Positions 29,300 to 42,734 are shown, counted from the first letter of the stretch. The stretch is 64,000 nt of DNA from Variovorax sp. JS1663 (GCF_002157355.1 NZ_LYMK01000007.1:1-64000); one strand, 5' to 3'. Program-made: numbers and translations. The notes: generated by a model from the letters alone, not told the origin.

Positions 29300-29302
29300 A
29301 CG

Positions 29303-30193
29303 ATGAGCGGCGCTCTTTCCTCGGCGCTGCCGTCCGCGGCAGCGCCGTCTTCGCATGCGGGGCGCCCAGGCGTCTCGCGCCGCGTGCTGCCGGGCTTTCA
29401 CCTGACGCTCGGCTTCTCGCTGTTCTATCTCTGCCTGATCGTGCTGATCCCGCTGTCGGCGCTGGTCTTCAAGACCTCGGCGCTGAGCTGGGAGCAGTTC
29501 TGGAACGCGGTGACCGCGCCGCGGGTGATGGCCTCCTACCGCCTGACCTTCGGCGCCTCGCTGATCGCGGCCCTGGTCAACCTCGTGTTCGGCCTGCTCG
29601 TGGCCTGGGTGCTGGTGCGCTACAAGTTCCCTGGCAAGCGCATCGTCGACGCGCTGGTCGACCTGCCGTTCGCCCTGCCCACCGCCGTCGCCGGCATCTC
29701 GCTCACCGCGCTGCTCGCCGGCAACGGCTGGATCGGCCAGTACCTGGAGCCCATGGGCATCAAGCTGGCCTTCACGCCGGCCGGCGTGGTGATCGCGCTG
29801 ATCTTCATCGGGCTGCCTTTCGTGGTGCGCACGGTGCAGCCGGTGCTCGAGGACGCCGAGAAGGAGCTGGAAGAGGCCGCCACCAGCCTGGGCGCCACGC
29901 GGCTGCAGACCTTCACCAGGGTGATCCTGCCTTCCATCACGCCGGCACTGCTGACCGGCTTCGCCATGGCCTTCGCCCGCGCGATCGGCGAGTACGGCTC
30001 GGTGATCTTCATCGCCGGCAACATGCCGATGATCTCGGAGATCACGCCGCTCATCATCATCGGCAAGCTGGAGCAGTACGACTTCGCCGGCGCCACGGCG
30101 GTCGCGCTGGTGATGCTGGTGATCTCCTTCGCGCTGCTGCTGGTCATCAACGCGCTGCAGGCATGGCAGCGCCGCCAGGCGGGAGGTACCTGA
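29303..30193 (+). CDS. cysT: Sulfate/thiosulfate ABC transporter permease CysT
   Basis: A 296-residue inner-membrane permease with about six helices. It has [19 protein letters not shown] at the first helix, the [16 protein letters not shown] segment and the EAA loop [21 protein letters not shown] followed by ITPALLTG (shown in two parts). These are diagnostic of CysT/CysU. It pairs with CysW. The stop TGA overlaps the cysW ATG by one base. Confidence 0.95.
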   Translation: MSGALSSALPSAAAPSSHAGRPGVSRRVLPGFHLTLGFSLFYLCLIVLIPLSALVFKTSALSWEQFWNAVTAPRVMASYRLTFGASLIAALVNLVFGLLVAWVLVRYKFPGKRIVDALVDLPFALPTAVAGISLTALLAGNGWIGQYLEPMGIKLAFTPAGVVIALIFIGLPFVVRTVQPVLEDAEKELEEAATSLGATRLQTFTRVILPSITPALLTGFAMAFARAIGEYGSVIFIAGNMPMISEITPLIIIGKLEQYDFAGATAVALVMLVISFALLLVINALQAWQRRQAGGT

Positions 30194-31089
30194 TGAGCAC
30201 CCGCACCATCCGCCGGGCCAAGGCCGGCACCACCGAATCGGCCTGGGTGCGCTTCACCCTGATCGGCCTGGCGCTGGCCTTCATGTTCCTCTTCCTCGTG
30301 CTGCCGCTCGCCGCGGTGGCGACCGAGGCGCTGCGCAAGGGCCTCGCCGCCTACCTCGACGCGCTGAAGGAGCCGGATGCCTGGAGCGCGATCCGCCTGA
30401 CGCTGATCACCGCGGCGATCACGGTTCCGCTGAACCTGGTCTTCGGCATCGCGGCCGCGTGGGCCATCGCCAAGTTCGAGTTCCGTGGCAAGGCCTTGCT
30501 GACCACCCTGGTCGATCTGCCCTTTGCGGTCTCGCCCGTGGTGGCCGGCCTGATCTACGTGCTGGTCTTCGGCGCCCAAGGCTGGTTCGGGCCCTGGCTC
30601 GCCGCGCACGACATCAAGATCATCTTCGCCGTGCCCGGCATCGTGCTGGCCACCGTGTTCGTGACCTTTCCCTTCATCGCGCGCGAGCTGATTCCGCTGA
30701 TGCAGGCCCAGGGCACGGAAGAGGAACAGGCCGCCATCGTGCTCGGCGCGACCGGCTGGCAGACCTTCTGGCGCGTGACCTTGCCCAACATCAAGTGGGG
30801 CCTGCTCTACGGGGTGATCCTGTGCAACGCGCGCGCCATGGGCGAGTTCGGCGCGGTGTCGGTGGTTTCGGGCCACATCCGCGGCCAGACCAACACCATG
30901 CCGCTGCACGTCGAAGTGCTCTACAACGAATACCAGTCGGTGGCGGCCTTCGCGGTGGCCTCGCTGCTGGCCATCCTGGCCCTGGTCACGCTGGTGATCA
31001 AGTCGGTCATCGAATGGCGCCACGAACGCGAAATGAAGGCACTGGCCGACTTGCCGCCGGAGCGGCCGATGTCGGCCGCGCAGGCCTGA
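30193..31089 (+). CDS. cysW: Sulfate/thiosulfate ABC transporter permease CysW
   Basis: A 298-residue permease with the CysW pattern: [33 protein letters not shown], the EAA-like loop [20 protein letters not shown] and [23 protein letters not shown] 30193 sits in a TGATG junction with the cysT stop, so the two subunits are made in coupled fashion. A longer frame exists upstream but would overlap cysT. Confidence 0.95.
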   Translation: MSTRTIRRAKAGTTESAWVRFTLIGLALAFMFLFLVLPLAAVATEALRKGLAAYLDALKEPDAWSAIRLTLITAAITVPLNLVFGIAAAWAIAKFEFRGKALLTTLVDLPFAVSPVVAGLIYVLVFGAQGWFGPWLAAHDIKIIFAVPGIVLATVFVTFPFIARELIPLMQAQGTEEEQAAIVLGATGWQTFWRVTLPNIKWGLLYGVILCNARAMGEFGAVSVVSGHIRGQTNTMPLHVEVLYNEYQSVAAFAVASLLAILALVTLVIKSVIEWRHEREMKALADLPPERPMSAAQA

Positions 31090-31101
31090 GGAACACACAT
31101 C

Positions 31102-32187
31102 ATGAGCATCGAGATCCGCAACATCAGCAAGCAGTTCGGCGACTTCCACGCACTGCGCGACGTCAGCCTGCACGTCGACTCGGGCGAGCTCGTCGCGCTG
31201 CTGGGTCCCTCCGGCTGTGGCAAGACCACGCTGCTGCGCATCATCGCCGGCCTGGAGACAGCCGACGGCGGCAGCATCCTCTTCGCCGGCGAGGACACCA
31301 CTGAAGTGCACGTGCGCGAGCGCCAGGTCGGCTTCGTGTTCCAGCACTACGCGCTGTTCCGCCACATGACGGTGTTCGAGAACGTCGCCTTCGGCCTGCG
31401 CGTCAAGCCGCGCGGCCTGCGGCCGAGCGAGGCCCAGATCAAGGCCAAGGTGCACGACCTGCTCAAGCTGGTGCAACTCGACTGGCTGGCCGACCGCTAC
31501 CCGGCCCAGCTCTCCGGCGGGCAGCGCCAGCGCATCGCGCTGGCCCGTGCACTGGCGGTGGAGCCCAAGGTCCTGCTGCTCGACGAACCCTTCGGCGCGC
31601 TGGACGCCAAGGTCCGCAAGGAACTGCGCCGCTGGCTGCGCCGGCTGCACGACGAACTGCACGTCACCAGCATCTTCGTCACCCACGACCAGGAGGAGGC
31701 GCTGGAAGTCGCCGACCGCGTGGTGCTGATGAACGGCGGCCGCATCGAGCAGGTCGGCTCCCCACAGGACGTGTGGGACCATCCCGCCAGCCCCTTCGTG
31801 TACGGCTTCCTCGGCGACGTGAACCTGTTCCATGGCCGCGCGCACGAGGGCGAGGTGCACGTGGAAGGCTTCCGCATCGATTCGCCCGAGCACCGCGATC
31901 TGCGCAACGGCAAGGCCCTGGCCTACGTGCGCCCGCACGACCTGGACGTGGCCCGCTACCAACAGGGCGCCAGCGGCATCGTCGCCACCCTGGCCCGGGC
32001 CATCGTGGTCGGACCGATTGCGCGATTGGAACTCGAACCGGTGGAATCGAATCCAGACAATCCTGGTTCCGGAGCCATCATCGAAGCGCAACTCCCTGCG
32101 CAACAGTTCCGGGACCTCGGGCTGCGCGAGGGCGAGACGGTGGTCGCCACCCCGCGACGGGCCCGCGTCTTCGTAGAGGGGCATTGA
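31102..32187 (+). CDS. cysA: Sulfate/thiosulfate ABC transporter ATP-binding protein
   Basis: A 361-residue ATPase with Walker [10 protein letters not shown] (35-43), Q-loop [12 protein letters not shown], signature [15 protein letters not shown], Walker [17 protein letters not shown] and switch [15 protein letters not shown]. The C-terminal TOBE-like regulatory domain includes [11 protein letters not shown]. It energises CysTW for sulfate uptake. The dsbB start follows one base after its stop. Confidence 0.96.
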   Translation: MSIEIRNISKQFGDFHALRDVSLHVDSGELVALLGPSGCGKTTLLRIIAGLETADGGSILFAGEDTTEVHVRERQVGFVFQHYALFRHMTVFENVAFGLRVKPRGLRPSEAQIKAKVHDLLKLVQLDWLADRYPAQLSGGQRQRIALARALAVEPKVLLLDEPFGALDAKVRKELRRWLRRLHDELHVTSIFVTHDQEEALEVADRVVLMNGGRIEQVGSPQDVWDHPASPFVYGFLGDVNLFHGRAHEGEVHVEGFRIDSPEHRDLRNGKALAYVRPHDLDVARYQQGASGIVATLARAIVVGPIARLELEPVESNPDNPGSGAIIEAQLPAQQFRDLGLREGETVVATPRRARVFVEGH

Positions 32188-32188
32188 T

Positions 32189-32725
32189 TTGTTCGACTGG
32201 TATTTCGGAGCGCCGCGCCGTGCGCTCGCGCTGATCTGCGCCGCCTGCGTGGCGATGCTGGCCTTCGGGCTCTACCTGCAGCACGTGGTGGGCCTCGAGC
32301 CGTGCCCGATGTGCATCGTGCAGCGCTATGCGCTGGTCCTGGTGGCGGTATTCACCGGCCTGGCGGCGCTCGGCCGCAGCCGCGGGCTGCAGCTCACGGG
32401 CGCGACGCTGGCGCTGGTGATGGCGGTGGCCGGTGCGTACACCGCGGCGCGCCAGAGCTGGCTGCAGTGGTATCCGCCCGAGGTCGTGTCCTGCGGGCGT
32501 GACCTCTACGGGATGATCGAGACCTTCCCGCTGAAGCGCGCGCTGCCCATGATTTTCCGCGGCGGCGGCGACTGCACGCAGATCGACTGGACCTTCCTGG
32601 GGCTGTCGATCGCGAACTGGTCCTTCATTGCCTTCGTGGTCTTCAGCCTGCTGTTGCTCGGTCTGCTGTTCCGGCGCAGCGGCGGCGGCCGCGCTCAGAG
32701 CGGCAGCGTGTCGAAGGCCGCGTAG
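32189..32725 (+). CDS. dsbB: Disulfide bond formation protein B
   Basis: A 178-residue four-helix inner-membrane quinone reductase. The two periplasmic cysteine pairs are present: Cys39-Cys42 (EPCPMC) and Cys102/Cys129. It reoxidises DsbA and passes electrons to quinone. The start is TTG at 32189, supported by GAGGGG about 9 bases upstream within the end of cysA. That near-overlap couples it to the sulfate operon, so periplasmic thiol oxidation may be tuned with sulfur supply (inference). Its last 31 bases overlap the convergent ParA-like gene. Confidence 0.93.
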   Translation: MFDWYFGAPRRALALICAACVAMLAFGLYLQHVVGLEPCPMCIVQRYALVLVAVFTGLAALGRSRGLQLTGATLALVMAVAGAYTAARQSWLQWYPPEVVSCGRDLYGMIETFPLKRALPMIFRGGGDCTQIDWTFLGLSIANWSFIAFVVFSLLLLGLLFRRSGGGRAQSGSVSKAA

Positions 32726-33387
32726 GACGTTGCCAGCCAGCTCTTGACGCGCTGGCGCTCCAGCAGCCCCAGCGCGTTCGGCCCTTCGCGGTCGTTGACC
32801 GCCTTCCAGAAACTGGTGTTGCGCGCATCGATCTTGCGCATGCTGGCATCGTGCAGGCGGGGCAGGGCGATCACGCGCGCCCCGTGGGCCGTGGCCTTGC
32901 TCAGCGACTGCGAGCCGAGCAGCAGGGCGAAGTCGTTGCCCCGCCCGTAGTTCTGCACCACGATGTAGTTCGGCCGGTTGCCGAAGGTGTCGACCAGCGT
33001 GCCGAGCAGGTCGCTGGAATCCTTGCCGTCGTCCAGCACGTGCCAGAAATTGACCGTCACGCCCAGCCCAGCGAAGACGTCGAACAGTTCGGAATCCTTG
33101 ATCCAGCGCGCCAGCGGCGCCAGCGTCTGCGCCGCCAGGTCCACGATCACGCTTTGCTGCGGATGCGTCTCGAAGCCGTTGACCACCGTGTCCAGCCCCT
33201 CGTAGCTGTCCACCACCACCGGGGAGGCGAAGCCTTCGTAGAAACGGGTGAAGGAACTGTGCGACCTGTCCGTGTCGAAGCCCACGAAGGGCTTGCTGTG
33301 GTCGATGAAGTACTGCGCCAAGACCCGTGCCGTGACCGATTTGCCGACACCGCCCTTTTCGCCGCCGATGAAGTTGAGGGAGCTCAT
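32695..33387 (-). CDS. Orphan ParA/MinD-type ATPase
   Basis: A 230-residue deviant-Walker ATPase: GGEKGGVGKSVTARVL at residues 8-23 with the signature Lys11 and the P-loop Lys16. It then shows FVGFDTDRSHSSF and VIVDLAAQTL in place of the usual switch regions. No ParB-like gene or centromere-like repeat is adjacent, so this is not a normal chromosome partition locus. It resembles conjugative-element or plasmid-mobilisation ParA proteins. ATG 33387 has AGGA close upstream. Its 3' end overlaps dsbB by 31 bp on the opposite strand. Function unknown. Confidence 0.85.
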   Translation of the reverse strand: MSSLNFIGGEKGGVGKSVTARVLAQYFIDHSKPFVGFDTDRSHSSFTRFYEGFASPVVVDSYEGLDTVVNGFETHPQQSVIVDLAAQTLAPLARWIKDSELFDVFAGLGVTVNFWHVLDDGKDSSDLLGTLVDTFGNRPNYIVVQNYGRGNDFALLLGSQSLSKATAHGARVIALPRLHDASMRKIDARNTSFWKAVNDREGPNALGLLERQRVKSWLATSYAAFDTLPL

Positions 33388-33465
33388 GAGGTTCCTGGGG
33401 AAGGTTGGGAGGGGGAAAGCGACAGGCATTCTAGGGGCCAGTCCGCGGCCGTCCAGGCAAGGGCT

Positions 33466-34215
33466 CTAGCGCTGAACCATCGAAAAGAAGGGGCCGAGGT
33501 TCCCCAGCAGCCAGTTCTGGCTGAAATCCAGCGCGGCGCGCCGGTACTTCTCGTCGGCCTGCGCCGCCATGAGGTCCAGCCGCGCCACCACCTTGGAGAG
33601 CTCGCGGTCGACCACCAGGTTGCGGCCGCGATCGCTGATCTCGGTGGCCAGCAGCAGCGGCTGGCCATCGGGGCCGGTCCTCGAGCTGATGAGCCACAGC
33701 GAGATCTCGACGTTGCGCGCTGCGCGGTAGCTGTTCTCCGCGTTGACGCCGTCGAGCATGGTCTGCTCCCACGTGCCGCCGTTGGCCTGCTTGAGCAGCG
33801 TGGCCCACCCCACCACCAGCGCTGCGACGCGGTCGCCCTCGTAGGGTTGAGGCTGGGTCTCGAAGGCGAGCCGGATGGCCTCGATGCCGGTGGCGCCGCG
33901 CAATGAGGGCAGCGGGTTGTCCTGCGTGATCGCGTCCCAGGTGCGCCGGGTCGCGTCTTCGGGGCTCGCGGCCCATTTGCGCCATTCCCGCGGGTTGCGC
34001 CGATACAGCGAGAGCTGCACGCGCCGTATCGACTGCAGGTTGTCGCGCAACGCGAGATTGGCGATCCGGTTGGCGCCGCTCTGCAGCCATTCGTTGTTGC
34101 CGTAGGGCTCGGCACGATCGGTGCTGCTGCAGCCCGCGAAGCCCATCGCGGCAGCCATGCCGGCCAGGAGCAGGACGCGCCGCGCGAGAGGGGAAGACCG
34201 GGGGGAATCGCTCAT
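33466..34215 (-). CDS. Conserved lipoprotein of unknown function
   Basis: A 249-residue protein with a lipoprotein signal (lipobox FAGC, Cys29) and no domain I recognise. It is rich in Arg and Trp (EWRKWAASPEDATRRTW, NGGTWEQTMLDGVNAENSYR), with a helical C-terminal part. It should be anchored in the envelope and face the periplasm. The start at ATG 34215 is three codons inside a longer frame. It is divergent from smc with a 111 bp gap. Confidence 0.82.
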   Translation of the reverse strand: MSDSPRSSPLARRVLLLAGMAAAMGFAGCSSTDRAEPYGNNEWLQSGANRIANLALRDNLQSIRRVQLSLYRRNPREWRKWAASPEDATRRTWDAITQDNPLPSLRGATGIEAIRLAFETQPQPYEGDRVAALVVGWATLLKQANGGTWEQTMLDGVNAENSYRAARNVEISLWLISSRTGPDGQPLLLATEISDRGRNLVVDRELSKVVARLDLMAAQADEKYRRAALDFSQNWLLGNLGPFFSMVQR

Positions 34216-34326
34216 GGGCCGCACGTTATCATCCCGGCCTCGGGTGACAGCCGGCCATGGGGGTTCTGGCCGGCGAATATTTCCTTACAAATCAACACCT
34301 TGGCACCAACCTAGGCCAGACCAGTC

Positions 34327-37300
34327 GTGCGTCTCAACTCCATCAAGCTCTCCGGCTTCAAGTCCTTCGCGGAACCCACCAACTTCCTGCTGCCCGGTCA
34401 ACTCGTGGGCGTCGTCGGCCCCAACGGCTGCGGCAAGTCGAACATCATGGATGCGGTGCGCTGGGTGCTGGGCGAATCGCGTGCCTCCGAGCTGCGCGGC
34501 GAGTCCATGCAGGACGTGATCTTCAACGGCACGACCACCCGCAAGCAGGCCAGTCGCTCGAGCGTGGAACTGGTGTTCGACAACGCCGACCACCGTGCCG
34601 GCGGCCAGTGGTCGCAGTTCACGGAGATCGCGGTCAAGCGCGTGCTCACGCGCGACGGCAACTCCAGCTACTTCATCAACAACCAGCCGGTACGCCGGCG
34701 CGACGTGCAGGACGTGTTCCTGGGCACCGGCCTCGGCCCGCGCGCCTACGCCATCATCGGGCAGGGCACGATCAGCCGGATCATCGAATCCAAGCCCGAG
34801 GAGCTGCGCCTCTTTCTCGAGGAGGCGGCCGGCGTTTCCAAGTACAAGGAGCGCCGCCGCGAGACCGAGAACCGCCTCGGCGACACGCGCGAGAACCTCA
34901 CGCGGGTCGAGGACATCCTGCGCGAACTGGGCAGCAACCTCGAACGCCTGGAGAAGCAGGCCGAGGTAGCCACGCGCTACAACACGTTGCAGGCCGACGC
35001 CACCCGCAAGCAACACCAGCTATGGTTCCTCAAGCGAGGCGAAAGCGAGGGTGACCAGGCCAAGGTGAAGGCCGACGGCGAGAAGGCGATCAACGACCTG
35101 GAATCGCGCACGGCCGACCTTCGGCACGTGGAGTCCGAACTCGAGACGGTGCGTCAGGCGCACTACGCCGCCGGGGACCAGGTCAACCAGGCACAGGGCC
35201 GGCTCTACGAGGCCAGCGCCGAGGTCGGGCGGCTGGAGGGCGAGATCCGCTTCGTGGTCGAAGGCCGGCAGCGGGTCGAGCAGCGCCTGGTACAGCTGGG
35301 CGAGCAGACCAGCCAGTGGAACACGCGCCGCAAGGATGCCGAGGCCGAGATCGAGACCCTGGCCGGCCAGGGCGTCGATGCCGAGGAGCAGGCCGAGCTG
35401 CTGGCCGCCCAGCTCGAGGAGCACGATGCGCGCATGCCCGCCCTCGAGGAGGCGCAGCAGCGCGCGCAGGACGAGGCCAACGCCCAGCGCGCCAGCGTGA
35501 CGCAGGTGCAGCAGCAGATCCAGGTGCTGGCGGCCGACCAGCGCAACATCGACGACCAGGTGCGCCAGCTCACGCAGCGCGCCGAGCGTCTGCGCGGCGA
35601 CCAGAACGCGCTGGCGGCGCCCGACGAGGCGCGGCTGCGCGACATGCAGGAACAGCTCGATGCGGCCCAGGAGGCGGCCAGCGAAGCCGATGCGCGCCTG
35701 CACGAGCTGCAGGAGTCGGTGCCGCAACTCGACGAGGACCGCCGCGGCAAGCAGCAGGCGGTGAACACCGAGGGTGCGCGCCAGGCCGAGCTCTCGGCCC
35801 GCCTGGAGGCGCTCAAGGCGCTGCAGGAGAAGGTCAAGACCGACGGCAAGCTCGCGCCCTGGCTGGCCAAGCATGGTCTCGAGAGCCTGCAGGGCCTGTG
35901 GAGCCGCATCCACATCGAGCAGGGCTGGGAGAACGCGCTCGAGGCCGCGCTGCGCGAGCGCATGGGCGCGCTGGAGGTCAGTCGGCTGGACATGGTCCGC
36001 GCCTTCGGCAGCGATGCGCCGCCGGCCAAGCTGGCCTTCTACAGCCCGCCGAGCGCCGCAGTGCCCCAGGCGCCGGGCGCGCTGCCGCGGCTGGCGGACC
36101 TGCTGCGCCTCGGCGATGCGGGGCAGCAGGCCCTGCTGGCCGACTGGCTGCACGGCTGCTACACGGCGCCGACGCTGGAAGAAGCCCTGGGCCAGCGCGA
36201 CCGGCTTCAACCGGGCGAGGCCATCTACGTCAAGAGCGGCCATGCGGTCACGGCGCACAGCGTGAGCTTCTATGCCCAGGATTCCGAGCAGGCCGGCCTG
36301 CTGGCCCGCCAGCAGGAAATGGAAAACCTGGAGCGCCAGCTGCGCGCCCAGACGCTGATCAACGAAGAGGCGCGCACCGCGCTGGCGCGTGCCGAAGCTG
36401 CATACGGCGATGCGGCGCAGCGCCTGGTCACGGCCCGGCGCGAGGCGGCCGACACGCAGTCGCGCGCACACGAGCTGCAGGTCGAGACGCTGCGCCTCAC
36501 CCAGTTGGCGGAGCAGACCCGTGCGCGGAGCGAGCAACTGTCGGCCGACCTCGGCGAGGTCGAGGCGCAGTTGGAAGAGCTTCAGGAAAAACGCGTCGCC
36601 GCCGAGGCTCGCTTCGAGGAACTGGACATGCAACTGGCCGACAGCCAGGAGCGGCATGCCCAGCTCGACGAGCGCGTGATCGAAGCCGCCCGTGCGCTGG
36701 CCGCCAGCCGCGAGCAGCACCGCAGCCTGGAGCGACAGGCGCAGGAGGCGGTCTTCGCGCAGCGCACGCTGGAGGCGCGCCGCGCCGAGCTCAACCGCGC
36801 CATCGAGACGGCGGCCCAGCAGGTCGCTGCGCTCGCCGACGAGGACGAGCGTGCGCGCGCCGAGCTCGGCCGCCTGTCCGATGCCGCCGCGCAGGCCGGG
36901 CTGCAGGATGCACTGTCTCTCAAGCTCGAGCGCGAGACCGCGCTGGGCAGTGCACGCAGCCAGTACGACGACCTCACGCTCAAGCTGCGCGCGAGCGACG
37001 AACGCCGCCTGCAACTGGAGCGCGAGCTCGACCCGCTGCGTCAGCGCATCACCGAACTGCAGCTCAAGGAGCAGGCCGCGCGCCTGGGCTTCGAGCAGTA
37101 CCAGCAGCTGCTGGCCGACGCGCAGGCCGACCTGGAAGCCGTCGCCCGTTCGATCGAGGAGGACAAGGTGCGGCTGACCGGGCTGCAGTCCGAGATCGAC
37201 CGTCTCAACCGCGAGGTGGCCTCGCTCGGCGCCGTCAACCTTGCGGCGCTGGACGAACTGGCGACGGCGCGCGAGCGCAAGACCTTCCTCGATGCCCAGT

Positions 37301-37842
37301 CGGCCGACCTCAACGAGGCCATCAACACGCTGGAAGACGCGATCCGCAAGATCGACGCCGAGACGCGGGAGCTGCTCGGCGGCACCTTCAAGATCGTCAA
37401 CGAGCATTTCAGCCGCATGTTCCCGGAGCTCTTCGGCGGCGGCAATGCCAGGCTGATGATGACCGGCGACGAGATCCTCGACTCCGGCGTGCAGGTGATG
37501 GCGCAACCGCCCGGCAAGAAGAACCAGACCATCCATCTGCTGTCGGGCGGCGAGAAGGCGCTCACCGCGATCGCGCTGGTGTTCGCCATCTTCCAGCTCA
37601 ACCCCGCGCCCTTCTGCCTGCTGGACGAGGTGGACGCGCCGCTGGACGACGCCAACACCGAACGTTATGCCAAACTCGTGACTGCCATGAGCCGCGAAAC
37701 CCAGTTCCTCTTCATCAGCCACAACAAGATCGCGATGGAGATGGCCGAGCAGCTGATCGGCGTGACCATGCAGGAGCAGGGCGTCTCGCGCATCGTGGCC
37801 GTGGACATGGAGTCCGCCGTCTCCATGGCCGAAGCTGCATAG
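34327..37842 (+). CDS. smc: Chromosome segregation protein SMC
   Basis: A 1171-residue condensin subunit. Walker A GPNGCGKSN is at residues 31-39, two long coiled coils (about 170-500 and 660-1000) flank a hinge near 505-640, and the C-terminal head carries LSGGEKALTAIALVF near 1072 and Walker B CLLDEVDAPLDDAN. SMC compacts and resolves newly replicated DNA. Start GTG at 34327 reads directly into the conserved RLNSIKLSGFKSF. The zipA start lies 9 bp after its stop, an order typical of betaproteobacteria. Confidence 0.97.
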   Translation: MRLNSIKLSGFKSFAEPTNFLLPGQLVGVVGPNGCGKSNIMDAVRWVLGESRASELRGESMQDVIFNGTTTRKQASRSSVELVFDNADHRAGGQWSQFTEIAVKRVLTRDGNSSYFINNQPVRRRDVQDVFLGTGLGPRAYAIIGQGTISRIIESKPEELRLFLEEAAGVSKYKERRRETENRLGDTRENLTRVEDILRELGSNLERLEKQAEVATRYNTLQADATRKQHQLWFLKRGESEGDQAKVKADGEKAINDLESRTADLRHVESELETVRQAHYAAGDQVNQAQGRLYEASAEVGRLEGEIRFVVEGRQRVEQRLVQLGEQTSQWNTRRKDAEAEIETLAGQGVDAEEQAELLAAQLEEHDARMPALEEAQQRAQDEANAQRASVTQVQQQIQVLAADQRNIDDQVRQLTQRAERLRGDQNALAAPDEARLRDMQEQLDAAQEAASEADARLHELQESVPQLDEDRRGKQQAVNTEGARQAELSARLEALKALQEKVKTDGKLAPWLAKHGLESLQGLWSRIHIEQGWENALEAALRERMGALEVSRLDMVRAFGSDAPPAKLAFYSPPSAAVPQAPGALPRLADLLRLGDAGQQALLADWLHGCYTAPTLEEALGQRDRLQPGEAIYVKSGHAVTAHSVSFYAQDSEQAGLLARQQEMENLERQLRAQTLINEEARTALARAEAAYGDAAQRLVTARREAADTQSRAHELQVETLRLTQLAEQTRARSEQLSADLGEVEAQLEELQEKRVAAEARFEELDMQLADSQERHAQLDERVIEAARALAASREQHRSLERQAQEAVFAQRTLEARRAELNRAIETAAQQVAALADEDERARAELGRLSDAAAQAGLQDALSLKLERETALGSARSQYDDLTLKLRASDERRLQLERELDPLRQRITELQLKEQAARLGFEQYQQLLADAQADLEAVARSIEEDKVRLTGLQSEIDRLNREVASLGAVNLAALDELATARERKTFLDAQSADLNEAINTLEDAIRKIDAETRELLGGTFKIVNEHFSRMFPELFGGGNARLMMTGDEILDSGVQVMAQPPGKKNQTIHLLSGGEKALTAIALVFAIFQLNPAPFCLLDEVDAPLDDANTERYAKLVTAMSRETQFLFISHNKIAMEMAEQLIGVTMQEQGVSRIVAVDMESAVSMAEAA

Positions 37843-37851
37843 ACAGCGGCG

Positions 37852-41174
<3,323 letters not shown>

Positions 41175-41294
41175 GGTGGCCCGGCTTTACCGCCCCTTTA
41201 CCCGCCGTTACGCAGCTTCATGCGATAGAAGTCAACAGGGCCTGCAATAGAGCGTTGAATCATTGAACCAGGCAATGCCGACCAGGAGTCCATC

Positions 41295-41717
41295 ATGATC
41301 AAGTTTCGTCGTCTTTGGGGAATCTCCGCCGTGCTCGGTGGCGCGGCCCTGCTGGGCGGCTGCGTGGCCTATCCGGCAGGCTCCTACGGCTACTCGGACC
41401 CCTACTACGTGGATCAGAACCCGGTCGTCGTCCAGCCCAACGTGTACATCGACGGCAGTTACTACTCGCGGCCGCGCTATCCCGCTCCGTACTACTACGG
41501 CCGCCCCGGCTATTACCCGCACCCGGGCTATCCGCGACCGGGTTGGGGTGGCGGGCGGCCGACTGCGGTGGTGCCGCCGGCGCCGCCGCCGCGCGGCATG
41601 GGGCCGACCACCGGTGGCGTGGCAGGGACGATCGTGCCAGTTCCGCCGGGCCGCAGCCGGCAGGAAATCAACCGCATGATGACCTCGCCCGACTCGCGCG
41701 GCCAGACGCCGCCCTGA
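41295..41717 (+). CDS. Tyr/Pro/Gly-rich small lipoprotein
   Basis: A 140-residue protein with a lipoprotein signal (lipobox LGGC, Cys23), then low-complexity sequence dense in Tyr, Pro and Gly ([33 protein letters not shown]), and a polar C-terminal helix ([16 protein letters not shown]). It is likely an outer-membrane lipoprotein with a disordered tail. The Tyr-Tyr-Gly pattern resembles YXWGQ-type and glycine-rich surface proteins, but no function is known. A 120 bp gap upstream should hold its promoter. Confidence 0.8.
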   Translation: MIKFRRLWGISAVLGGAALLGGCVAYPAGSYGYSDPYYVDQNPVVVQPNVYIDGSYYSRPRYPAPYYYGRPGYYPHPGYPRPGWGGGRPTAVVPPAPPPRGMGPTTGGVAGTIVPVPPGRSRQEINRMMTSPDSRGQTPP

Positions 41718-41754
41718 GAGCGAAAGCGCCGGCGGCCATGGCGATAATGGCCGC

Positions 41755-42294
41755 ATGACGGTACGCGAGATCCTGAAGATGGGCGACCCCCGGCTGCTGC
41801 GCATCGCGCAGCCGGTCGCCGCATTCGACACCGACGCGCTGCACCTGCTGGTGCGCGACATGTTCGAGACGATGCACGCGGTGAACGGTGCCGGGCTCGC
41901 CGCGCCGCAGATCGGGGTCGACCAGCAGCTGGTGATCTTCGGCACCGACACGGTGAACCCGCGCTATCCCGATGCACCGATCGTGCCGCGCACGGTGCTG
42001 ATCAATCCGGTCATCACGCCGATCGGCGACGAGGAAGAGGAAGGCTGGGAGGGCTGCCTGTCGGTACCCGGACTGCGCGGCGTGGTGCCGCGCTTCGCCC
42101 ATATTCGCTATACCGGCTTCGATCCCTATGGGGATCCCATCGACCGGACGGTGAGCGGTTTTCACGCCCGGGTCGTGCAGCACGAGGTGGATCACCTGCT
42201 GGGCAAGCTCTACCCCATGCGGGTGCGCGATTTCTCCCGGTTCGGCTACACCGAGATCCTGTTTCCGGGCCTCGATGCAGCCGAGGACGACTGA
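41755..42294 (+). CDS. def: Peptide deformylase
   Basis: A 179-residue iron-dependent deformylase with the three family motifs: [10 protein letters not shown] (46-55), WEGCLSVPG with ligand Cys101, and QHEVDHLLG with His143, catalytic Glu144 and His147. It removes the formyl group from nascent N-termini. Methionine aminopeptidase (map), which acts next, lies 3 kb away on the other strand. The C-terminal motif [13 protein letters not shown] is typical of the Def variant of Burkholderiales, probably a second copy. Confidence 0.94.
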   Translation: MTVREILKMGDPRLLRIAQPVAAFDTDALHLLVRDMFETMHAVNGAGLAAPQIGVDQQLVIFGTDTVNPRYPDAPIVPRTVLINPVITPIGDEEEEGWEGCLSVPGLRGVVPRFAHIRYTGFDPYGDPIDRTVSGFHARVVQHEVDHLLGKLYPMRVRDFSRFGYTEILFPGLDAAEDD

Positions 42295-42309
42295 GCGCCG
42301 ATCGGCAGA

Positions 42310-42714
42310 TCAGTTGTACTTGCCGCCGCTGCCGCCCACGCTGAAGCGGCCGGCACCCATGAAGGCCACGGCCAGCGCGCTGAACAGGTACATGCCCTGG
42401 AGTTCAAGCTCCCAGCCGCCTTGCTTGTTGATCATGCCGAGTTGCTTCATGTGGATCAGCCAGATCGCCACCAACATGTTGATGACCACGATCCACGCCG
42501 CGGGGCGCGTGTAGAGGCCGATGATCAGCAGCACCGGTGCGACGATCTCGCCGACGTACACCAGATAGGCGAGGGCGCCGGGGATCCCGTGCGAGGCGAG
42601 CATGTTGGACACGAAGCCAACGCCGCCGGTGATCTTGGCGATGCCGTGCATCAGGATCAGGATGCCCAGGGCCACGCGCAGGACGAGCTTGCCGGTATCG
42701 TCGGAACGGATCAT
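42310..42714 (-). CDS. DoxX-family membrane protein
   Basis: A 134-residue inner-membrane protein with four predicted helices and the DoxX pattern (LVLRVALGILILMHGIAKI, YVGEIVAPVLLIIGLYTRPA, ELQGMYLFSALAVAFMGAG). DoxX proteins are quinone-linked or redox-associated, and some act with thiosulfate oxidation or oxidative stress systems. No partner is adjacent. It starts 20 bp after a strong T-run that ends the glnD transcript, so it probably has its own promoter. Confidence 0.87.
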   Translation of the reverse strand: MIRSDDTGKLVLRVALGILILMHGIAKITGGVGFVSNMLASHGIPGALAYLVYVGEIVAPVLLIIGLYTRPAAWIVVINMLVAIWLIHMKQLGMINKQGGWELELQGMYLFSALAVAFMGAGRFSVGGSGGKYN

Positions 42715-42734
42715 GTGAAAGCCTTTCTGTTTGT

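Noticed and set aside
29620..32184. 854-codon leftward open frame opposite cysT, cysW and cysA
   Set aside because: The rightward genes are textbook ABC subunits. The leftward translation is low-complexity without domains.
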